A stretch of 40,878 bases of DNA, taken from the NCBI GenBank assembly GCA_964416065.1, contig CAYQCL010000022.1:1-40878 (forward strand), given 5' to 3'. Under the pieces are notes generated by a model, which worked only from the letters and a program-made list of their open reading frames with translations, searched no databases and was not told the origin of the DNA. The stretch is from Limiplasma sp964416065 (GTDB lineage Bacteria > Bacillota > Clostridia > Christensenellales > Aristaeellaceae). The position numbers were made by a program, and so were the translations under genes. Positions 7,745 to 16,104 of the stretch are shown in pieces. The number at the start of each line of letters is the position of its first letter. The stretch's first letter is position 1.

Positions 7745-9328
7745 CTAACGTCCAAAGGACTCGATGCCGCGCAGGAGCTCAAACTCGCGGATGGAGCGCA
7801 CGGTGGTGAACATCTTGCGCGTCAGAACCGCGCCCGCACGGTAGAACAGGCAGATAAAGGGCACATCCGCCGCAAATTGCTGCTGGATGGCCTGGGTGGT
7901 GTAGGCAAAATCCGACGGATCCTCTTGCTTGCGGAGCGCATCGATCAGCGATGTCATCTCGCTAGAGCTATAATTGCCATAGTTTTGAGTGTTTCCCTTG
8001 CGCAGGAAAAAGCCGACGTCCGGCACAACGTCCATCTGGAAGGCGCATAGGAACAGGTCAAACGACCCGTTTTCCAGCACCTGCTTGCCCTCTTCATAGC
8101 TCACCGTCTCCACATGGATGGAAATGCCCACATTGGCGAGCATGTCGGCAATCATGTTGGCGGTTTCAAAGCGCACGTCGTTTTCGGGATCCTCGTATAC
8201 ATATAGGCTGAGAACCAGGTGCTTGGGCTCCTCCGCGCCCTCCACTGGCTTGTCCAGAATGCCGTTGTTATCCAGGTCGCTCCAGCCGTCCTCGGCCAGA
8301 AGTTCCCGCGCTTTATCCGGATTGTAGACAAAGGTGCTCTCCTGATCGTAATACAACCAGCTGTCCGAGGGAATGGGCGTGTCCGCATCTATCGTCATGC
8401 CCATGTACACGTTCTGCACAATCAGATCCTTATTGATGGCGTAGCGGATCGCCTGACGAACCTTCAGGCTGTCCAGCGGGAAGGAGCGCGTGCGGTGGTT
8501 GATCATCAGCACCTCGAGCTGTCTGGTGGAATACTTGATGGAGAGCGAGCTGATGCCGCTTTTGTACTGCGCTGCTGCAACCGAGCGGGTAAAGACCGTG
8601 TCCACGCGGCCGTACTCATAGGCGGTGATCATGTCCTTGTTGTTGGTGTAAAAGGTGACGGTGATCTGCTGCACCTGAGGCTGGGTCTGCCACCACAGCG
8701 GGTTGGCATCCAAAAGCATATATTCCGCCGCCTGCCCCGCCTCGCCCGCCAAAAACGACGTGACGACATAGGGACCGGTGCCCACGGGGTTGGCCATCTC
8801 CACCTGCGAGGCCGGCACCACAGGGAAGGTCATGCTGTAAAGGAGACCGTAGTAATCGCGCGCGGCCTTGACCTCCACCGTGCGCTCGTCTGTCGCCCTG
8901 AAGGATTTGACGAGATAGCGGATGTTGGCGTAGAAGCCGTTGTCGGTGACCTCCTTGTTGTTCGCCAAATCAAGGATGTACTTTCCGCTTTCCACCACGT
9001 CCTGCGCCGTCAGGGGCGTCCCGTCGGAAAAGACGATGTTTTCACGAAGGGTGAACGTCCATGTATTGCCGCCGTCCGTCGTGTTCCAGGTTTCCGCCAG
9101 AAGCGGCTGAGGCATGCCGTTGTCGTCAATAGTCACGAGGCTTTCGTAGATCACGCCGTAGAGGGAGATGATGTCGCGCTCCTGCGGGATGAGCGGACGT
9201 AGCTCGGTGGTACGGGTGGAGACCATGCCGATGATGATCGAGTCCCCTACATTTTCCGAAAGCGCCCACACGGGCAGAAGCGTCAGGCACAAAAGCAGGC
9301 AGCACAGGCACTTGATGCGTTTTCTCAT
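7745..9328 (-). CDS. Family 5 (OppA-like) extracellular solute-binding protein
   Basis: A 527-residue protein with a signal peptide (CLLLCLTLLPVWALSE) and full-length SBP_bac_5 features: LAETWNTTDGGNTWTFTLRE near the start, FSDGTPLTAQDVV, VGTGPYVV, and VRQAIRYAINKDLIV in the second half. Such proteins bind peptides or other solutes for Opp/Dpp-type ABC importers. No permease or ATPase gene is adjacent: its neighbours are a lytic transglycosylase (ATGA overlap at 9325-9328) and a CHAP hydrolase. A role in binding wall peptides released by these enzymes is an attractive inference, not shown. The signal peptide has no lipobox Cys at its end, so the protein would be released or held by other means. 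Confidence 0.88.
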   Translation of the reverse strand: MRKRIKCLCCLLLCLTLLPVWALSENVGDSIIIGMVSTRTTELRPLIPQERDIISLYGVIYESLVTIDDNGMPQPLLAETWNTTDGGNTWTFTLRENIVFSDGTPLTAQDVVESGKYILDLANNKEVTDNGFYANIRYLVKSFRATDERTVEVKAARDYYGLLYSMTFPVVPASQVEMANPVGTGPYVVTSFLAGEAGQAAEYMLLDANPLWWQTQPQVQQITVTFYTNNKDMITAYEYGRVDTVFTRSVAAAQYKSGISSLSIKYSTRQLEVLMINHRTRSFPLDSLKVRQAIRYAINKDLIVQNVYMGMTIDADTPIPSDSWLYYDQESTFVYNPDKARELLAEDGWSDLDNNGILDKPVEGAEEPKHLVLSLYVYEDPENDVRFETANMIADMLANVGISIHVETVSYEEGKQVLENGSFDLFLCAFQMDVVPDVGFFLRKGNTQNYGNYSSSEMTSLIDALRKQEDPSDFAYTTQAIQQQFAADVPFICLFYRAGAVLTRKMFTTVRSIREFELLRGIESFGR

Positions 9329-11196
9329 GCGTCATCCTCCGTGTTTTCATAATACAGGCGCTTATAGGCCGCGAAATCGTCAATTACGCGGGTCACATAT
9401 TGCTTGGTCGGGCCGTCCGGCAGGTTTTCCAGCGCGATGGTCACGCCGTCCGAGCTGTAATGCGAATCGTTAAGCCAGTTTCTCACCTCGTTCTGTCCCG
9501 CGTGAAAGCTCGCGGCCACCAGCACGGGATCCCCCAGAAAACTGCTGCTGAGGTAGTTCAAATACCAGCAGCCATACTCAACGTTCGTCTCGGCGTCGTA
9601 GAGATCGTCAAAGCTATAGGCGCCTGTCAGATGCATCTTGTCATGAATCCAGCTTGCGGTATCCTCCATCAGCTGCATAAGCCCCCGCGCGTTGACGGAA
9701 CTGGTCGCGTCCGTACGAAAGGAGCTCTCGTTGAGCATAATCGCCGCCACGAACGCGGGCGAAAGGTTGTACTTATTCGCCTTTTCGGCGATCAGCTCTT
9801 TAAAATATAGCGGATGCCCTTCCTCGATGGCCTCCTGCGCGGCCCTACGTTCCTCAAGCACCCGTTCCGTCTGATTCAAAAAGCTCGTCTGCATCAGCCA
9901 CAGCGCCACGGCGATCATCGCCGTCACGAACGCCGCAACCGCCAGCCATGGAATTCTCACCCTCTTGGGCCGCGTTTTCTCCTCCGATGCGAGGGGCGTA
10001 TCCGTCCCATCGTAATCCGCTGGAATCCGCACGGGATGCGTATAGCTCCGCTCCATTGGAACGGAGGCGGCATACGCCTGTCCGCGCCCCTGGATGGGGA
10101 CGAAATCAAGAGCGGCATCAACGGGAGACTCCTGCAATATGGGCCGCGTGTCGACCGGTGCCTGAGTCGGACGCTGTCGGAGGCCGCGCTCATACGCCTC
10201 GCGGCTGGGCGGATAAGAAGCATAAGAGGGCGCGGGCTGGGCTGCGGACTGAGGCGCTGCTTCCTGATACTGATTCACCGCGAACTGCGCGCCGTGACGC
10301 CGCCACACGGGCTGAGCGGCCAGCTCCCGCTCCAGACGCTCCTGCTGCTCAAGCAGCTCTGCCGGATAGCCCGCCTCACGATAGGCGTCAACCAATCGCG
10401 GATCAGGTGGGGCAGTGCCACTCGCCACGGCAACGGACGTGCGGTTTCTCAGCGGGCGTTCTAGGAGATCCGTCTGCTCCCTGACGGATGGCGCCGCCTG
10501 TACGCGCGGAGCCTCCGGTCTTTTGAGGGGCATGTTGTTCTGCTGCGCCACGCGCAGCCAGTCCGGCATCTCGGGCCGAACCGGCGGCTCAAACTGCGAT
10601 CCGTCCTCGCGCGTAATAACGGGCCTGTCGGAGGGCACGGCAACACGTGCCCCCGTCCCGGACCGCCGCGTCTGGGCGTCCTCCCCACGCGGGTCAGGCC
10701 TGGCGGCCTGAGCAGCCGGAGCGAAGGAGGGCGATGGCTTCCGCGCGTCGGACTGCCCCTCGGCGGCCCGCGATGAAACGTCCTCCCGTCGTCCCTCGGC
10801 CGCCGCGTTTCTGGACGCGCGGGTGCGACGGGCGGGCATCTGCGTCTCCGGCGGCGGGGAAAACGGATCGTCGGGAATCCCGTAATTCTCGGGATACGCG
10901 ATGCTTCGCGCAGGCGGGGAGCCGTCCTGCGCCGAGGACAGCCCCTTCATTACCCGTTTGTCGGAAACCTCCGCCACGCTATGACGCGCGCGCGTGCCAT
11001 AGACGTCCACCGTGGGCCGCGCGTCGGGGTCGGCGCGATGGCGCACGACGGGCACGCTGGGGCTTTTTCGCTCCTCATCGTGAATATTCCGCGCCCGCTG
11101 AATCCGCACGCCCTCGCTGACTGAGGATACGCAGGTATAATCCACCGGCGCGGAGTCGTCATCAAGATCACGCATGAACCGGAGCTTCAAAATCAT
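9325..11196 (-). CDS. Membrane-anchored lytic transglycosylase (SLT domain) with long disordered N-terminus
   Basis: A 623-residue protein. Residues 1 to about 410 are a low-complexity Pro/Arg/Ala/Glu-rich cytoplasmic region with no known domain. One membrane span follows at about 415-435 (WLAVAAFVTAMIAVALWLM), then an outside SLT lytic transglycosylase domain at about 461-618. The catalytic Glu490 lies in IMLNESSFRTDA, followed by ARGLMQLMEDTASW and VAASFHAGQNEVRNWL. The enzyme would cut glycan strands to 1,6-anhydro ends. ATG 11196 has AGAGG eight bases before it. An ATG at 11211 overlaps the coaE stop (ATGA) and could also be used through coupling. The typical domain is near 150-200 residues, so the 400-residue disordered tail is unusual and resembles that of the protein encoded at 16105-18225. 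Confidence 0.88.
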   Translation of the reverse strand: MILKLRFMRDLDDDSAPVDYTCVSSVSEGVRIQRARNIHDEERKSPSVPVVRHRADPDARPTVDVYGTRARHSVAEVSDKRVMKGLSSAQDGSPPARSIAYPENYGIPDDPFSPPPETQMPARRTRASRNAAAEGRREDVSSRAAEGQSDARKPSPSFAPAAQAARPDPRGEDAQTRRSGTGARVAVPSDRPVITREDGSQFEPPVRPEMPDWLRVAQQNNMPLKRPEAPRVQAAPSVREQTDLLERPLRNRTSVAVASGTAPPDPRLVDAYREAGYPAELLEQQERLERELAAQPVWRRHGAQFAVNQYQEAAPQSAAQPAPSYASYPPSREAYERGLRQRPTQAPVDTRPILQESPVDAALDFVPIQGRGQAYAASVPMERSYTHPVRIPADYDGTDTPLASEEKTRPKRVRIPWLAVAAFVTAMIAVALWLMQTSFLNQTERVLEERRAAQEAIEEGHPLYFKELIAEKANKYNLSPAFVAAIMLNESSFRTDATSSVNARGLMQLMEDTASWIHDKMHLTGAYSFDDLYDAETNVEYGCWYLNYLSSSFLGDPVLVAASFHAGQNEVRNWLNDSHYSSDGVTIALENLPDGPTKQYVTRVIDDFAAYKRLYYENTEDDA

Positions 11197-11207
11197 AGCC
11201 GTTCCTC

Positions 11208-11816
11208 TCATAAAGTGAAATCAGGGCCGCTTAACGCAAGATATAGCTTACGCACCTTGTCCCGCAGCTCCTTCATGGGTATGTCGGTAGAAATGACGAT
11301 ATCGCAGCGGCATTCCTTTTCCTCAAGCGGCCACTGGCTTCGTATCCGTTCAAGCGCCTCGCGGCGGTTCAGCCCGTTTCGGGCCTTGAGCCGTTCAATC
11401 TGCCTTTCCTCGGGTGCGGACGCGCACAGGGTCACCTCCGCAAGATCGTCAAAGCCCGCCTCGAAGAGCAGAGGCACATCCAATAGAACGATCGACGCGC
11501 CGCTTTTGCGGCAGCTCTCGATCTCCTCAAGCATCCCTTCGCGGATGAGGGGGTGCGTGACCGCGTTGAGCGCCTCAAGCCGCGCCGCGTCCGAGAAGAC
11601 GATCGCGCCGAGCGCCGCGCGGTCGAGCGTGCCGTCCGGAAAAAACACAGCCTTCCCAAACGCCTCGCGGATTCCTCCAAGCGCCGCGCCGCCGGGGCCG
11701 GTCAGCCGCGCGCTGACGGCGTCCGCGTCCACAACGGACGCGCCCAGCTCCCTGAACATTTTCGCGATCGTGGACTTGCCGCAAGCGATGCCGCCAGTCA
11801 GCCCGATAATCCTCAT
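11208..11816 (-). CDS. coaE: Dephospho-CoA kinase
   Basis: A 202-residue cytoplasmic enzyme for the last step of coenzyme A synthesis: ATP-dependent phosphorylation of dephospho-CoA. It has the N-terminal P-loop GLTGGIACGKST, the SVVDADAVS motif, THPLIR near residue 94, VLLDVPLLFEAGFD, and the lid stretch RLKARNGLNRREALERI. Length is normal. The start ATG 11816 is set by homology (MRIIGLTGG) and an AAGGCGG site upstream; an earlier TTG at 11846 overlapping polA would add an untypical decapeptide. The polA-coaE order with a 26-base gap is common in Bacillota. The coaE stop is immediately followed by the transglycosylase start, so this housekeeping pair leads the envelope gene run. Confidence 0.96.
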   Translation of the reverse strand: MRIIGLTGGIACGKSTIAKMFRELGASVVDADAVSARLTGPGGAALGGIREAFGKAVFFPDGTLDRAALGAIVFSDAARLEALNAVTHPLIREGMLEEIESCRKSGASIVLLDVPLLFEAGFDDLAEVTLCASAPEERQIERLKARNGLNRREALERIRSQWPLEEKECRCDIVISTDIPMKELRDKVRKLYLALSGPDFTL

Positions 11817-11842
11817 CTGTACCGCCTTTCTTCCGTTCCGCG

Positions 11843-14545
11843 TCAATGTGCCTGTTCCCAGTCCCTTCCGCGCGATACCTCCGCCACGAGCGGCACCTTG
11901 AGCGCGACCACGCTCTCCATCGTATCCCGCAAAAGACGGCTCACCTCATCCGCCTCCTCCAGCGGAGCCTCAACAACCAGCTCGTCATGCACCTGCAAAA
12001 TCAGCCGTGCGCGATAGCCGCCCTCTCTGAGTCGCCGGGCCACGCGCACCATCGCCAGCTTGATGATATCCGCCGCCGTGCCCTGCACGGGCGTGTTCAT
12101 GGCGGCGCGCTCGCCGAAGCTGCGCACATTGCGGTTGGGGCTGGCCAGCTCATACAGCTCGCGGCGGCGGCCAAAGAGCGTCTCCGCATAGCCCAGCTCG
12201 TGTCCACGACGCACGCATTCGTCCATGAAGGCGCGCACCCCTGGATAGCGCTCAAAATACGTCTTGATGAAATGGTCGGCCTCCTTGCGCGTGATGCCGG
12301 TATTGCGCGCAAGTCCAAAGCCGCTGATGCCGTACACGATGCCGAAGTTGATGGCCTTCGCGGCCCGACGCATCTGGGGCGTGACCTCCTCGATGGAGAT
12401 GCCGTGGATCTCGGCGGCGGTGCGGGTATGCACGTCCTGTCCCTTCAAAAAGCCGTCGCACATGGCGGGATCTCCGCTGAGATGGGCCAACACGCGCAGC
12501 TCGATCTGGCTATAATCCGCGTCAAGCAGCACACAACCCTCCTTGGCCACGAAGGCACGGCGAATTTCGCGTCCCTCCTCGGTACGGATGGGGATGTTCT
12601 GCAGGTTGGGTTCGAGGCTGGAGATGCGGCCGGTCACGGTGGCGGTCTGGTCAAAGGTCGTATGGACGCGTCCGTCGCGCCCGCACAGCTTTTGAAGGCC
12701 CTCGATATAGGTGCTCTGCAGCTTGGACATTTTGCGATAACGCAAAAGCGGCTCGATAGCGGGATGATAAGGAATCAGGTTCTCCAGCACCTCTGCCGAG
12801 GTGGAATAGCCACGCTGGCTCTTTTTCTGCGGTGCGGGCAGGCCGAGCTTGTCAAAAAGCACCTCGCCCAGCTGCTTGGGGCTGTTGAGATTGAAGTCCG
12901 GAACGCCGGTCAGGCGGTAAACGGCCTCTCTGCATTCCTCCACCTCGCGGCTGAACCACGCGCCCAGCTCGTCAAGCACCTTTCCGTCCACCAAAAAGCC
13001 TTCGCGCTCCATGTTGAACAAGACACGCGTCAGCGGCTGCTCCATATCCTCGATCAAAGGCATGAGGCCACGCGCCTTCAAACGCGCCTCCTGCCTGAGG
13101 GAAAGCGCGTATACGTCATAGGCCGTGGGCGACTGGGGCGTGTCCGGTCCGTATTCGGCCGCGAGGGAGGTGTCCAGCGTATATCCCCGCTGCGCGGTGT
13201 GCAGAAGCCACGCCGCGATCATCGTATCCCGCCTGATCTCAGGCAGCGGCAGACGGCAGCGATCCAGTAGCGTAAGCAACGCCTTGGCTCCATGGACGAT
13301 CACGGGCACCCTGGCCAGCGCGTCGGAAAGAGCGGTGTAAATCTGATCGTCATACAGGCCTGCGCCGGTCAGGTCGCGCATGATGGGCATATGCCAAAGC
13401 CGCATATCGGGCGTCATGAGCGTGATCTCGCTCTCCGTATGGCATAGTGCGAGCCATTCGGGCTCGGAGGAAAGCATCGCCTGTACGGCCTTACGAATGG
13501 CGTCCTGGAAAATGAAGGTTGCCTCCCCCTGAAGCGGCGCGGGGACGGGCATCGAGCTTTCCGGCTCCGTGGCCATCACGGTGGGTACGGGCGCGGGCTT
13601 AGCGTCCTTGCCCGCGGCGCGTCGGCTCGCCGCAGTTCCCCGTGCCTCCACGGGGGCCGTCGCCTCCGCCTTTCCCATCAGGGTCTTCACGCCACGGGCA
13701 ATGCTCTTGAGCTCATACTTTTCCAGCATCGGCACGCCCAGCATCATGCTGTCCCAGCGGCATTCCTCAAAGGAAAGCTCGAGCGGCGCGCCGCGGCGGA
13801 TAGTGCCCAGGTCGCGGCTCAAAAGCGCCTGCTCGCGCCCCGCGCGGAGCTTTTCGCCCAGCTTGCCCTTGACCTCTCCCGCATGGGAGAGCACCTCGTC
13901 CAACGAGCCGTATTCGTGAAGGAGCTTGAGCGCGGTCTTTTCCCCCACTCCCGCGATGCCGGGAATATTGTCGCTGCTGTCGCCCATGAGGCCCTTCATG
14001 TCCGGCACCTGCGCGGGTGTAAAGCCGTAGTTCTCCAAAACGCCGTTTTCATCTAGAAGCAGGCTTTCTGTAATGCCCTTTCGGGTCAGGATCACCTGCG
14101 TATCCCCGCCCACAAGCTGAAGGCTGTCGCGGTCGCCCGTGAGCACATAGGCGTGGATTCCCCGCTCGTTCGCCATGCGCGCGGCAGTCCCCAGCAGGTC
14201 GTCCGCCTCATAGCCCTCCATTTCACAGATGCGGATGCGCATGGCGTGAAGCAGCTCGCGCATCAGCGGAAGCTGAGGGCGAAGCTCCTCCGGCATGGGC
14301 TTGCGCGTGCCCTTATACGCCTCGTACATGGCGTGGCGGAAGGTGGGCGCGTGCATGTCCATCATCACGCAGAGATAATCGGGCCGATAATCGCTCAGCG
14401 CCTTGAGAAGCATGCTGAAAAAGCCATGCACGGCGTTGGTGTAGGTGCCGTCCGGCGCGGTCAAAAGCGGAAGGGCATGGAACCCCCGGAAAATCAGGCT
14501 GTATCCGTCCACCAGCAGGACGTTGGGTTTGCTTGTCTCGCTCAT
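11843..14545 (-). CDS. polA: DNA polymerase I
   Basis: A 900-residue repair polymerase. It has an N-terminal 5'-3' exonuclease domain (LLVDGYSLIFRGFHALP, EGYEADDLLGTAA, GIAGVGEKTALKLL), a middle 3'-5' exonuclease-like domain (about 335-500), and the polymerase domain with motif A DADYSQIELRVLAHLSGD near 675, motif B RRAAKAINFGIVYGISGFG near 728 and motif C LQVHDELVVE near 852. In the middle domain the DxE metal-binding motif is replaced (LALCHTESEITLM), so proofreading is probably lost, as in many Bacillota and Thermus enzymes. ATG 14545 follows GGAGG closely; an earlier in-frame start (14569) lies before this site. It is the first gene of the run, with an extended -10 promoter about 50 bases upstream. 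Confidence 0.97.
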   Translation of the reverse strand: MSETSKPNVLLVDGYSLIFRGFHALPLLTAPDGTYTNAVHGFFSMLLKALSDYRPDYLCVMMDMHAPTFRHAMYEAYKGTRKPMPEELRPQLPLMRELLHAMRIRICEMEGYEADDLLGTAARMANERGIHAYVLTGDRDSLQLVGGDTQVILTRKGITESLLLDENGVLENYGFTPAQVPDMKGLMGDSSDNIPGIAGVGEKTALKLLHEYGSLDEVLSHAGEVKGKLGEKLRAGREQALLSRDLGTIRRGAPLELSFEECRWDSMMLGVPMLEKYELKSIARGVKTLMGKAEATAPVEARGTAASRRAAGKDAKPAPVPTVMATEPESSMPVPAPLQGEATFIFQDAIRKAVQAMLSSEPEWLALCHTESEITLMTPDMRLWHMPIMRDLTGAGLYDDQIYTALSDALARVPVIVHGAKALLTLLDRCRLPLPEIRRDTMIAAWLLHTAQRGYTLDTSLAAEYGPDTPQSPTAYDVYALSLRQEARLKARGLMPLIEDMEQPLTRVLFNMEREGFLVDGKVLDELGAWFSREVEECREAVYRLTGVPDFNLNSPKQLGEVLFDKLGLPAPQKKSQRGYSTSAEVLENLIPYHPAIEPLLRYRKMSKLQSTYIEGLQKLCGRDGRVHTTFDQTATVTGRISSLEPNLQNIPIRTEEGREIRRAFVAKEGCVLLDADYSQIELRVLAHLSGDPAMCDGFLKGQDVHTRTAAEIHGISIEEVTPQMRRAAKAINFGIVYGISGFGLARNTGITRKEADHFIKTYFERYPGVRAFMDECVRRGHELGYAETLFGRRRELYELASPNRNVRSFGERAAMNTPVQGTAADIIKLAMVRVARRLREGGYRARLILQVHDELVVEAPLEEADEVSRLLRDTMESVVALKVPLVAEVSRGRDWEQAH

Positions 14546-14598
14546 GAAACCTCCAAAATGGGACGCCATGGACGTCCGCCGCGTTTGTTCTTCTTTGT

Positions 14599-14628
14599 AT
14601 TATACCACAGATTGGGAGAACCTAACAA
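14599..14628 (-). promoter_or_regulatory. Promoter of the polA gene run
   Basis: On the minus strand: TTGTTA (14623-14628), an 18-base spacer, and TATAAT (14599-14604) preceded by TGG, an extended -10. It lies about 55 bases before the polA start. The 150 bases between here and the terminator at 14783 hold no gene or RNA that I recognise. Confidence 0.75.
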
Positions 14629-14782
14629 GACAGCGGAAGGGATTGATACAAGTGTAGCTTTTTAGGGCGCGCGTGCCGATCCGCCACGTCTATCCGTTTG
14701 TAATCCGTCAGCCGCTGGTGACGGGAAGCCCGTTGGAACACGCTCCTCAGGCCGTGAGAATAAAATAAGGGGCGTATGTCAA

Positions 14783-14815
14783 AGGCGTCCGCCCGCGAAA
14801 CGCGGACAGACGCCT
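14783..14815 (-). terminator. Terminator after the DUF1015 gene
   Basis: A GC-rich inverted repeat (14783-14797 with 14801-14815) with small mismatches, starting 11 bases past the DUF1015 stop. The minus-strand tail is only TTTGACAT, so it is moderately strong. Confidence 0.65.
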
Positions 14816-14825
14816 GCCTCTCTTT

Positions 14826-16082
14826 TCATAGCCTCCTGGCCTCCATATAATATCGCTTTTCATTCGCCTCGCCCATGGAGAAGGTCTTCCTGGGCAGCGC
14901 GCCCTCCCTTTGGACGGTTTCAAACAAAGCGTCCTTTTCAGGCGTGGGCAGAAGGAGGCCCACCGCGCCTTTCTCCGCTACCAGCGCGCGCACGGCGTTC
15001 TCGCCATGCACATAGTCCAGCCGCGCGTCGGCATGCACCTTGAGCCATTCGTCCAAAAACGCCTGAAGCGTGCCCACGGCCAGCCTGTAGGGCGAGCTGC
15101 TGATGTCAAGGTGCCTTTCCCGCCCGCCATAAACGCATACGATCCTCTGTTCCGCATCCGCGTCAAGCGACGCGCCCTTCTCCCCAAGAAAGACAGCGAA
15201 GTCCCTCAGCAGCGCGTCCCCGTCGCATCCAAAGACGACGCGGTGAATGGGCTCAAAGCGCAGCGCAGCGTCATGGATATTTTCCAGCTCCACCATGGCA
15301 TAGCGCGCGGGATGCTCCCGCGCCGCTTCGGGAGAGAGGCCGCGCCTGAGTTTGTTCCAATACGCCTTGGCGGTCGCCAGGCTATGGTTGCCGTCACCCA
15401 CGGCAAAGAGCAGCGGATCGTCCCCATCCATGTGCTCAAGGAGTCTGTCAAGCGCGGCGGAAATGGCGTCTATGTCCGTCTGATCGGTTACGGCATAGCC
15501 GACAATCCGCCCGCCGCCCAGCATCAGCGAAAAGTCATAAACCTTCCTCAGCTGTCCGCGCCGCTCATACAAGGGCTCGATCACGCCATGCGCGGGATCA
15601 TCCAGAAGCATGAGCACATGGCTCAGCTCCATCGCCGCGCCCCGACGCACCGCCAGGCGGGGCGGGATGCGGCTTTCAATGGTTTCCTCCGTGGCGCGGA
15701 CAAGGCTGCGCGCGCCCTTATGATAATCATAGCTTTCCAGATCCAGAAGGCCGACCAGGCCCAGCCGTCTGCCGCCCGAGGTTTCCCGCTCCACCAGCAC
15801 AAAGCCGTTCCGGACGGCGGGCGAAAGCGTGCCCTCGCGCAGATATTCGAGCATGCGCTCATGAATGGAACCTATGCGCGCATCCGCCTCGCCAAGATAG
15901 CACTCCGGCAGAATCAGGCGAAGAGCGGAAGGGGCCTGGCCCACGAGCGAGTCCGCCTGTTCCCAGTACTCTGGCTGGGAGGTGAACTGGTCGCACGCGA
16001 CGCACGCCCAGCTTTCAAAGCGGGCGGGATCGGCAGGGATGAGCAATTCCCCTGGATAAAAGCAGCGCTGCTTGCCGGTCAT
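14826..16082 (-). CDS. DUF1015 family protein
   Basis: A 418-residue cytoplasmic protein that matches the DUF1015 family in length and motifs: CFYPGELLIPADPARFESWA at the start, ACDQFTSQPEYWEQ, RLGLVGLLDLESYDY, RATEETIESRIPPR, and the conserved FAVGDGNHSLATAKAYWN near the middle, then YAMVELENIHDAAL. The GDGNHS stretch looks like a binding or active site. Some relatives have been connected with free-serine phosphorylation, but I am not sure this applies and do not assign a reaction. ATG 16082 is preceded by GGAGG at eight bases; the upstream gene ends 22 bases before, so both share a transcript. A hairpin follows the stop. Confidence 0.85.
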   Translation of the reverse strand: MTGKQRCFYPGELLIPADPARFESWACVACDQFTSQPEYWEQADSLVGQAPSALRLILPECYLGEADARIGSIHERMLEYLREGTLSPAVRNGFVLVERETSGGRRLGLVGLLDLESYDYHKGARSLVRATEETIESRIPPRLAVRRGAAMELSHVLMLLDDPAHGVIEPLYERRGQLRKVYDFSLMLGGGRIVGYAVTDQTDIDAISAALDRLLEHMDGDDPLLFAVGDGNHSLATAKAYWNKLRRGLSPEAAREHPARYAMVELENIHDAALRFEPIHRVVFGCDGDALLRDFAVFLGEKGASLDADAEQRIVCVYGGRERHLDISSSPYRLAVGTLQAFLDEWLKVHADARLDYVHGENAVRALVAEKGAVGLLLPTPEKDALFETVQREGALPRKTFSMGEANEKRYYMEARRL

Positions 16083-16104
16083 GGGCTTTTCCTCCTTGCG
16101 TGTC

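Noticed and set aside
8260..8300. DxDxNG calcium-loop-like motif in the OppA-like protein
   Set aside because: Such a loop is common in this binding-protein family at this place and does not indicate a dockerin or a special function.
8219..9202. Plus-strand open frame opposite the OppA-like gene
   Set aside because: Shadow of a well-supported coding frame; no start signal or recognisable motif.
14640..14782. Possible riboswitch or small RNA between the polA promoter and the DUF1015 terminator
   Set aside because: A few short pairings are present, such as ACGGG/CCCGT, but no known riboswitch core and no suitably oriented downstream gene.
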